NCBI RefSeq assembly: GCF_937941905.1
Contig: NZ_CALDGS010000171.1
Location: forward strand, 1-62,867
Reading direction: 5' to 3'
Origin: an uncultured Mycolicibacterium sp.
Lineage (GTDB): Bacteria; Actinomycetota; Actinomycetes; Mycobacteriales; Mycobacteriaceae
DNA: 62,867 nt
Shown: piece after piece, positions 27,713-34,149 of the stretch
Layout: each line of letters opens with the position of its first letter
Position numbering within the stretch: position 1 is the first letter of the stretch
Notes under the pieces: generated by a model
What the model was told of the DNA's origin: nothing
The model's input: only the letters and a program-made list of their open reading frames with translations
Database searches by the model: none
Position numbers and translations under genes: made by a program

Positions 27713-27753
27713 CCCGGGCCGCTCCCGGCGGCGGGCTCGGTACCATCGCCGGG

Positions 27754-28572
27754 GTGGAGCTGTTCGTCCGCGAGTACGGCCCGGCCGACGCGCCCGCGGT
27801 GGTGTTCCTGCACGGTGGGTTGATGAGCGGCTGGTCGTGGGCTCCCGTGGTCGAACGACTGCCCCAATACCGTTGCCTGGTGCCGGATCTGCCCCAGTAC
27901 GGTGGCAGCCGCCGGGCCGGGCCGTTCCGGATGGCGCGGGCCGCCGCCGCGGTCGCCGAGCTGATCGGCGAGCGGACCACGGCGGGCCGGGCCCACCTGG
28001 TCGGGTTCTCGCTGGGCGCCCAGGTGGTGCTGCAGCTGCTGGCCGGCCAACCGCACCTGGTCGACCGTGCCGTGCTGGCCGGCGCCTTCGTCAACACGAT
28101 GCCGGCGGCACGCCTGGTCCGCGACCTCGCCGACCTGCTGGCCCGCACCGCCACGGTGCGGTGGCTGGCGGTCAACCGGCACTGGGCGGCCCACGGCACC
28201 GGCGACGACGCCCGGTTGCACACCGACGCCCAACTGGGCTCCGGCACCGACTTCGCCCACATCGCCCGCGCCTCGGCGGGTTTCACCGTGCCCCCGGCAC
28301 TGGCCGACTGCCCGGCCCCCACGCTGGTGCTCACCGGCGGGGCCGAACCGTGGTTCGTCCGGCACAGCGCCCGGGTGCTGGGGCGGACGCTGCCGGCCGC
28401 CACCGCGCGCGTCGCCACCGGCATGCAGCACAACTGGCCGCTGCAGTGGCCGGACCGGTTCGCCCGCACGGTGACCGACTGGATCGCCGGCGCGGAACTG
28501 CCGGGCTGGCTGGAACCCCTTATGCCGGTTGGCGAACGGGCAGCCCGGCGGCGCGGTAGACGGCGTCGATGA
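27754..28572 (+). CDS. Alpha/beta-fold hydrolase
   Basis: A 272-residue single-domain hydrolase: oxyanion HGGLMSGWSW, nucleophile Ser86 in GFSLGAQ, and a likely catalytic His in GMQHNWPLQ. No signal peptide is seen, so it is cytosolic. It follows GMC gene 2 by 41 bp in the same direction. The substrate is unknown; lactone or ester hydrolysis after sugar oxidation would fit the neighbourhood (inference). The last 53 bp, coding an Arg-rich end, overlap the end of Gfo/Idh gene 3 on the other strand. Confidence 0.75.
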   Translation: MELFVREYGPADAPAVVFLHGGLMSGWSWAPVVERLPQYRCLVPDLPQYGGSRRAGPFRMARAAAAVAELIGERTTAGRAHLVGFSLGAQVVLQLLAGQPHLVDRAVLAGAFVNTMPAARLVRDLADLLARTATVRWLAVNRHWAAHGTGDDARLHTDAQLGSGTDFAHIARASAGFTVPPALADCPAPTLVLTGGAEPWFVRHSARVLGRTLPAATARVATGMQHNWPLQWPDRFARTVTDWIAGAELPGWLEPLMPVGERAARRRGRRRR

Positions 28573-29512
28573 CGGTCATGTTCTGCACGGCCTCCGCCGC
28601 CGAGGTCGGCACCGGCTCGCCGCGCAGCACCGCGCCGGCGAACGCGGCCAGCTGGTACTCGTAGGTGGGCCGGGCCGTGAAGAAGCGCTCCACCCGGTGC
28701 CCGTCGGCCGAACGCACGCTGAACTGCTGGAACGGCACGACCGGGTGCAACCGCAGCTCCCCGCGGTCGCCGACGATCCGGGCGGTGCAGTGCGGCGGGT
28801 CCGCCGACCACAGCGAACAGCGCAGCCGCCCGGTGTGCCCGGCGGGGAACCGCAGTTCGGCGGTCATCGCCCGGTCCACCCGCGGGTCGCGCAGCTTGGC
28901 CCGGGCCCAGACCACCTCGGGGGTGCCGCCGCCGAAGGCGCGCAGCATGTCGACGACGTAGCTGCCGAGGTCCATCAGCGCACCGCCGCCGAGGTCGTAG
29001 TTGTAGGCGTTGGCCGAGAACCGGGGCAGCCAGAAGCAGTCGGCGGCCGCGACGTGCTGCAGGGTGCCCAACTCCCCGGAGGCGATGATCTGCTGCACCC
29101 GGGCGGCGAACGGGTGGTAGCGGTAGTGGAAGGCCTCCATCGCCACCAGCCCGGTGCGGTCCGCCAGTTCGGCGATCTCGGCGGCCTCGACGGTGTTGGC
29201 GGCGAAGGGTTTTTCCACCAGCACGTGCTTGCCCGCAGACAGCGCCGCCCGGGCCCACCGCCCGTGCAGCGCGTTCGGCAGCGGGATGTAGACGGCGTCG
29301 ATCCCGGGGTCGTCGAGCAGCGCCCGGTAGTCGCCGTAGGCCCGCGGGATCCGGTGCCGGTCGGCGAACCGGCGGGCCCGGTCCGCGTCGCGGGCGGCGA
29401 TCGCGGTCACCTCGACCTCGGGATTGCGTCTGGCCGGTTTGATCAGGGCGGTCGGCGCGATCCGCGCGGTGCCGAGGATGCCGATCCGCACCGGCCCGGG
29501 GGCGTCAGTCAC
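28520..29512 (-). CDS. Gfo/Idh/MocA-family oxidoreductase 3
   Basis: A 330-residue paralogue of genes 1 and 2: GILGTARIAPTAL, LVEKPFAANTVEA with the catalytic Lys, FHYRYHP, and GGALMDLGSYVVD with Tyr at the His position. It ends RAAGLPVRQP as the others do. The GTG start (29512) lies 21 bp after the TylF-type methyltransferase stop, so it is in one unit with that gene and probably glycosyltransferase copy E. Confidence 0.83.
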   Translation of the reverse strand: MTDAPGPVRIGILGTARIAPTALIKPARRNPEVEVTAIAARDADRARRFADRHRIPRAYGDYRALLDDPGIDAVYIPLPNALHGRWARAALSAGKHVLVEKPFAANTVEAAEIAELADRTGLVAMEAFHYRYHPFAARVQQIIASGELGTLQHVAAADCFWLPRFSANAYNYDLGGGALMDLGSYVVDMLRAFGGGTPEVVWARAKLRDPRVDRAMTAELRFPAGHTGRLRCSLWSADPPHCTARIVGDRGELRLHPVVPFQQFSVRSADGHRVERFFTARPTYEYQLAAFAGAVLRGEPVPTSAAEAVQNMTVIDAVYRAAGLPVRQPA

Positions 29513-29533
29513 CGGTGTCGGCCGGCCGGCCGG

Positions 29534-30346
29534 CTACTTGCGCCAATACACACCCGTTCCGTCGATGTCGACGATCTCGGCCGTAATCCCATGGCGCTCA
29601 CGGTAGTCGGTGACGGCCTGACGGCAGGCGTCGACCGCGAGATAGTCGTCGACGATGCAGAACCCGCCCGGCGACAGCCGCGGGTACAGCGCGTCGAGCG
29701 CCTGGATGGTGGACTCGTAGAGGTCGCCGTCGAGGCGCAGCACGGCGATGCGTTCGATCGGCGCGGTGGGCAGGGTGTCCTTGAACCAGCCAGGCAGGAA
29801 CCGGACCTGCTCGTCGAGCAGGCCGTAGCGTTCGAAGTTGGCCTTGACCTCCTCCATCGGCACGCCGAGGATGCCGGCGGCGAGCTCGGCCCGAATCCCC
29901 TTGTCCGCCTTGTAGTGCTCGGGATCCGAGCGGGGCACCCCCTGGAAGGAGTCGCACAGCCACACGTTACGGGTGGTGTCACCGTAGGCCGCCAGCACCG
30001 CGCGCATCAGAATGCAGGCACCGCCCCGCCACACCCCGGTCTCCACCAGATCGCCCGGAATGTCCTCGGCCAGCACGGTTTCCACACACTCCTGCAGACT
30101 GGTGAGCCGCTTCATGCCGATCATCGTCTCGGCCTCGGGCGGCCAGTCCAGCCCGGCCTCGCGCACCTGCAGGCCGTGCACCCGCTTCCCCCGCAACCGG
30201 GGCCCCAGGGTGTTGACCGCCTTGAGCAGCAGCCGCCGCCGCAGCGGCCAGTCCGAGGGCATCCGTTCCGGCATGCCGAATCTGGTCAGGTTGCGCCGGA
30301 GCAGATCCAGGTACAGCGAGCGCACGTCGTGTTCGGTAATGGTCAC
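29534..30346 (-). CDS. TylF/MycF-type sugar O-methyltransferase
   Basis: A 270-residue enzyme of typical TylF length. It has LVETGVWRGGACILMR (SAM site), LCDSFQGVP, and RLDGDLYESTIQALD followed by FCIVDDYLA, which carry the Asp residues that hold Mg2+ and the sugar hydroxyls. TylF relatives in GPL loci (Mtf/Rmt) methylate rhamnose or fucose hydroxyls. The GTG start has a 102-bp gap upstream to glycosyltransferase copy E, which contains an AT-rich tract. Confidence 0.85.
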   Translation of the reverse strand: MTITEHDVRSLYLDLLRRNLTRFGMPERMPSDWPLRRRLLLKAVNTLGPRLRGKRVHGLQVREAGLDWPPEAETMIGMKRLTSLQECVETVLAEDIPGDLVETGVWRGGACILMRAVLAAYGDTTRNVWLCDSFQGVPRSDPEHYKADKGIRAELAAGILGVPMEEVKANFERYGLLDEQVRFLPGWFKDTLPTAPIERIAVLRLDGDLYESTIQALDALYPRLSPGGFCIVDDYLAVDACRQAVTDYRERHGITAEIVDIDGTGVYWRK

Positions 30347-30448
30347 TCTCGCCCCATCTCCCCCGCCGGTATTCCGGCGCAGAGTCTAGACCGACTAACT
30401 CTTCAATTTGACGTTTCGGGAAATTTGTACCCGGCTCAACCGCACTGT

Positions 30449-31711
30449 TTAACCGCCTGCCGCGGCTTCCAGGTGGTTTGCTGCCGCCCGCACGCTCTCG
30501 TCCGGCGGGGTCATCCGGCCGGCCAGCCGCCGGGCCGCCTCCCGGCACCGCGGCGCCAGCACGGTGCGCAGATCCCGCACCAGGGTCTCCTCGGTGGTCG
30601 CGGCGAACCGCCGTGCGGCGCCCACGCCGAGTCGGCGCACCGCCGCACCCCAGATCACCTGCACGTCGGCCATCCACAGCACCAACGTCGGCACGCCGGC
30701 CCGTAGTCCGGCCGCGGTGGTGCCGGCCCCGCCGTGGTGCACCACCGCCCGGCAGCGCGGGAACACCGCCGCGTAGTTCACCGACCGGACGAGCTTGATG
30801 TGCTCGTACTCGGGCACATCGGTGAAGTCGGACCAACCCGCGCACACCAGCGCCCGCTCGCCCACCCGGGCACAGGCCCGCGCGATCATCGCCAGCGTCT
30901 CGGTCGGCGACCGCACCGGAATGCTGCCGAATCCGAAGCAGATCGGCGGCGTTCCGGCCTCGATCCAGGCCAGTACGTCGGCGTCGGCGTCGGTGTCCAA
31001 CTGCAGCGTGAGCGCACCGACGAAGGGCCGCCGGTCGCCCCAGCGCCGCCACTCCTCGGCCAGGCCCGGGAAGCACGCCGCGTCGTAGGCCTGGATCTCC
31101 AGCACGTTCCGCTCGGCGATGCGGTCCGGGACCGGGCGCGTGGCCGGCGCCAGGCCCAGCGCGCGCCGCTGGTCGGCCACCATCCGGCGCACCCCCAGCC
31201 AGATCAGCCACTCGTAGCCCCGCATCAGCGGGCGCAGCAGCACGGCCGGAACCCGCGGCAACAACCGGCCGTTCACCCGCATCGGGAACCACAGCACGGT
31301 GGCCAGCGGCACGTCGCGGTACTCGGCCACGTCGAACGCCAGTTCCTCGTAGCTGATCCCGGTGACCAGCAGATCGGCGCCGTCGGCGGCCGCGGCCAGG
31401 GCGCGGGTCATGTCGGTCCAGGCGCGCACCCCGGGCTCGCGGGACTCGCGCAGATGCCGTCGTACCGCGCCGATCCGCCAGAAGTTCCGGAACAGGTAAC
31501 CCCAGAAGTCCCGGGTGTCGTCCAACCAGGTCCGGGTGTCCGGGCCGTACGGGATCGTCCGCAGCCCCACCGACTCGGCCAGCGGGGCCGCGTCCGGGGG
31601 CAACGCCATCGTCACCTGGTGGCCGCGGCGGGCCAGCTCGCGGCCGACGGCGATCCCCGGCTCGACGTCGCCACGGGTCCCGTAGAACGCCAGCACGAAC
31701 CTCTTCGTCAA
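30449..31711 (-). CDS. GT1-family glycosyltransferase (GPL type), copy E
   Basis: A 420-residue paralogue beginning LTKRFVLAFYGTRGDVEP from a TTG (31711), supported by a GGGAGGG Shine-Dalgarno. The donor motif is HHGGAGTTAAGLRAG. It is first in a minus-strand unit with the TylF methyltransferase and Gfo/Idh gene 3, so the three probably add and edit the same sugar. It reads away from papA across about 197 bp. Confidence 0.86.
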   Translation of the reverse strand: MTKRFVLAFYGTRGDVEPGIAVGRELARRGHQVTMALPPDAAPLAESVGLRTIPYGPDTRTWLDDTRDFWGYLFRNFWRIGAVRRHLRESREPGVRAWTDMTRALAAAADGADLLVTGISYEELAFDVAEYRDVPLATVLWFPMRVNGRLLPRVPAVLLRPLMRGYEWLIWLGVRRMVADQRRALGLAPATRPVPDRIAERNVLEIQAYDAACFPGLAEEWRRWGDRRPFVGALTLQLDTDADADVLAWIEAGTPPICFGFGSIPVRSPTETLAMIARACARVGERALVCAGWSDFTDVPEYEHIKLVRSVNYAAVFPRCRAVVHHGGAGTTAAGLRAGVPTLVLWMADVQVIWGAAVRRLGVGAARRFAATTEETLVRDLRTVLAPRCREAARRLAGRMTPPDESVRAAANHLEAAAGG

Positions 31712-31908
31712 GATTGCGTCCCTCCCTGCCTGGCCGGGGAGCTTAGACCAGCGGCGCCGCCGACGACCGCGGGATCGGCCCGCGCCAAAATCCATCGGCC
31801 CCGCGTGGCGTCAGCTAATCTGCCGCTCGTGTCAATCTTGCGCCGCTCGTCCCCGGCGACGCGGTGCCCAAGCCCCGCAAGCGGTTCCGCTGCAACGGAG
31901 AGCCAGCT
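31712..31908. promoter_or_regulatory. Divergent control region, copy E glycosyltransferase / papA-like
   Basis: A 197-bp gap that should hold promoters for the two divergent units. The papA-like gene could also start further upstream (ATG 31864), which would shorten the gap. No operator is recognised. Confidence 0.35.
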
Positions 31909-33282
31909 GTGACTACCCAGGAGACCGTCGGCGCGCCGGCCGCGCCCACACGGCCGGACAACCGGCTCGCCCTCATCGACCAGGCGTTCTACGACGGCCA
32001 CCGGGCCGCCGGCCAGAACGAGGTGATGCAGGTCGTGTGGCTCTACGACCACCCGGCCGACCTCGACGGGGTGCGCCGGTTCCACCAGCGCATGTGTCGC
32101 TCGCTGTGGAACCGGCTGATCGAACGCTCCCCGCTGCCGTTCGGCCGGCACCGCTGGGTGCTCGACCCGCGGCCGGCGCCGTTCGACGTCGTCGAGACCC
32201 CGCGCCCGCGTGCCGAACTCGGTGACTGGCTCGACGAGCGGGCGTATCTGCCGGTCGATCCCGAACGCGGACCGGGCTGGCACCTCGGGGTGCTTCCGCT
32301 GACCGACGGGTCGACGGTGGTCACCTGCGTGATCTCCCACTACCTGCTCGACGGCCTCGGCAGCGTCGCGGAGGTGGCCAAGGCCAATCTCGGCATGCCG
32401 CTCGACTACGGCTACCCGCCGCCGGGTTCGCGACCCCGGCTGCGGGCGATCGCCGAGGATCTGTCCGACACCGCCCGGGCGCTGCCCGGGGTGGCCGGCG
32501 CGGTGCTGGCCGCAGCGCGGGAGGCCAGGCGACGGCAGACCGACAACACCCGCCCCGCCCCCGGCCCCATCCACGACGACCACGACCCGCCGGTGCGGAT
32601 TCCCTGCGTGTGGCTGCTGCTGGACCTCGCCGAGTGGGAGGCCCGGGCAGCCGCGCTGGGCGGTGCGGGCAACACCCTGGCGACCGGCTTCGCGGCCCGG
32701 CTGGCCGACCGCCTCGGCCGCCGCGACGACGACGGCACCATCCGGATCCAGTTCATCGTCAGCAACCGCGACGTCGACGACACCCGCGCCATCGCGGTGT
32801 CCTACACCCGCACCAACATCGACCCGGCGCCGGTCACCACCGACCTCAGCGGGACCCGGGCCGTCGTGCGGGAGGCGCTGCGCTCCCCGCAGGGCGCGAT
32901 GGAGGAGTCCGCCCCGCTGCTGCCGCTGACGCCGCTCACCCCGCGGCGGACCTGGCGCCGGCTGATGGACTGGTCGGCCGCCGATCCGGAGCGGCCCACC
33001 ATCCTGTCCAACTTCGGCGAGGTGCCGTCGTCGGCCGTCTCGCCGGACGGCACCGAGAGCCAGCAGGCCTGGGCGCGCGGGGTGAACCAACGCATCTCGG
33101 CGCAGCGACTGGAGCGGGCGGGCGGACTGCTACAGATCCTGACCGGCCGCCTGCCCGGCATCGGCAAGATGCCCGTGAGCGTGCAGGCCTACCAGCCCGG
33201 CGTCGCCACCGACCGGGCCGCGCTGCGCGGGCTGGTGGTCGACACCCTGGCCGAGTTCGGGCTCACCGCGGTGGTCGACTGA
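31909..33282 (+). CDS. PapA-like acyltransferase (condensation/WS-DGAT superfamily)
   Basis: A 457-residue protein with the HxxxDG active site as SHYLLDGLGS (His144, Asp148). The later DFGW-like region is replaced by ILSNFGEVP. Polyketide-associated (Pap) proteins move acyl groups from CoA or carrier proteins onto sugars or diols of surface lipids. It lies upstream of mmpS-mmpL in the same direction, as papA genes do near lipid exporters. GTG 31909 with a GGAGAG box is preferred; ATG 31864 would add 15 residues. It could serve the GPL or the product of the FAAL/Pks pair. Confidence 0.75.
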   Translation: MTTQETVGAPAAPTRPDNRLALIDQAFYDGHRAAGQNEVMQVVWLYDHPADLDGVRRFHQRMCRSLWNRLIERSPLPFGRHRWVLDPRPAPFDVVETPRPRAELGDWLDERAYLPVDPERGPGWHLGVLPLTDGSTVVTCVISHYLLDGLGSVAEVAKANLGMPLDYGYPPPGSRPRLRAIAEDLSDTARALPGVAGAVLAAAREARRRQTDNTRPAPGPIHDDHDPPVRIPCVWLLLDLAEWEARAAALGGAGNTLATGFAARLADRLGRRDDDGTIRIQFIVSNRDVDDTRAIAVSYTRTNIDPAPVTTDLSGTRAVVREALRSPQGAMEESAPLLPLTPLTPRRTWRRLMDWSAADPERPTILSNFGEVPSSAVSPDGTESQQAWARGVNQRISAQRLERAGGLLQILTGRLPGIGKMPVSVQAYQPGVATDRAALRGLVVDTLAEFGLTAVVD

Positions 33283-33446
33283 CCGGGATCGCACCGCAGC
33301 CGAAGTTTGCTGGAACCGCACCAGCGGCGATTCGGGCGAACTGGAATCGGTTTCAGAATCCCCCGGCGCTCCCGGATCCGATGCCTTACCATTCCTGACG
33401 GACACGTAAATGACCGCTACCAGTCGCAGGGCGCCGGCCGTCGGGA

Positions 33447-33523
33447 GCGCAGTCCTCCTCGGACGGGACGAAGGCGCAGGTAGACCGCTATTCGACCGGT
33501 ACGAGCCCGGAGGAGGACAGCGC
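33447..33523 (+). promoter_or_regulatory. Leader stem-loop that pairs with the mmpS Shine-Dalgarno region
   Basis: In the 255-bp gap 33283-33537, the arm GCGCAGTCCTCCTC (33447-33460) pairs with GAGGAGGACAGCGC (33510-33523): 13 of 14 positions match, with one internal A-A mismatch, and a 49-base loop. The downstream arm contains GGAGGAGG, the best Shine-Dalgarno in front of mmpS. Folding would hide it. A role in translation control is inferred. No other gene is supported in this gap. Confidence 0.45.
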
Positions 33524-33537
33524 TGGACACAGAAAGG

Positions 33538-34149
33538 ATGGGTGTGGTGGTCGATGGCGGTAGTCCCGATGTTGCCGAGGCCGCAACCGAGACCACAGCC
33601 GACGACGACCGGAAAACCACCCCGTCCGGCTGGCGTCGCGCGCTCCCGTCACGAAGCGCCGAACCGTTAGCCCAGCGACCCCGCCGGCGGCACCGGCGAA
33701 CCCCCACGTCGGCGCTGTTCGGATTCCTCAAACGCGCCTGGATCCCGCTGGTGATCGTAGTGGTGCTGATCGTCGGCGGCTTCACCGTGTCCCGGCTGCA
33801 GCAGATCTTCGGCACGGTCAACTCGATGTCCTACGGTGACACCGTGGCCGACCAGGGGCCCCCGATCGACCCGAAGTACCTGCGCTACGAGGTCTTCGGC
33901 CCGCCCGGAGCGGTCGCCCAGATCAGCTACTTCGACGAGAACGGCAACCCGAAGTTCATCAAGGACGTGCCGCTGCCCTGGTCGACCGAGTTCCCCATCA
34001 CCACCGCGGCCGGTGTCGGCAGCATCGCGGCCAACGCCGACAGCGAGATGCTCGGCTGCCGGATCCTGGTCGACGACGTGGTGAAAACCGAGACCATCAA
34101 ACGTCATCCGGTGAGCACGTTCACCAGCTGCATGCTGAAGGGCGCATGA
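33538..34149 (+). CDS. mmpS4: MmpS-family membrane protein (MmpS4-like)
   Basis: A 203-residue protein with a cytosolic basic N terminus (about 60 residues), one membrane helix (WIPLVIVVVLIVGGFTV), and a periplasmic beta domain holding the family signatures YEVFGPPGAVAQISYFDENG, PLPWSTEFPIT, and GCRILVDDVVK. MmpS proteins partner MmpL exporters. The ATG overlaps nothing upstream; an in-frame CTG at 33523 would sit seven to eight bases after the strong GGAGGAGG and is a possible alternative start. The stop overlaps the mmpL ATG (ATGA). An mmpS-mmpL-mmpL order is the mark of GPL loci. Confidence 0.9.
   Translation: MGVVVDGGSPDVAEAATETTADDDRKTTPSGWRRALPSRSAEPLAQRPRRRHRRTPTSALFGFLKRAWIPLVIVVVLIVGGFTVSRLQQIFGTVNSMSYGDTVADQGPPIDPKYLRYEVFGPPGAVAQISYFDENGNPKFIKDVPLPWSTEFPITTAAGVGSIAANADSEMLGCRILVDDVVKTETIKRHPVSTFTSCMLKGA

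Noticed and set aside
33410..33670. A small 86-codon gene in the mmpS leader
   Set aside because: It overlaps mmpS out of frame, has no RBS and resembles no family. A regulatory leader explains the region better.
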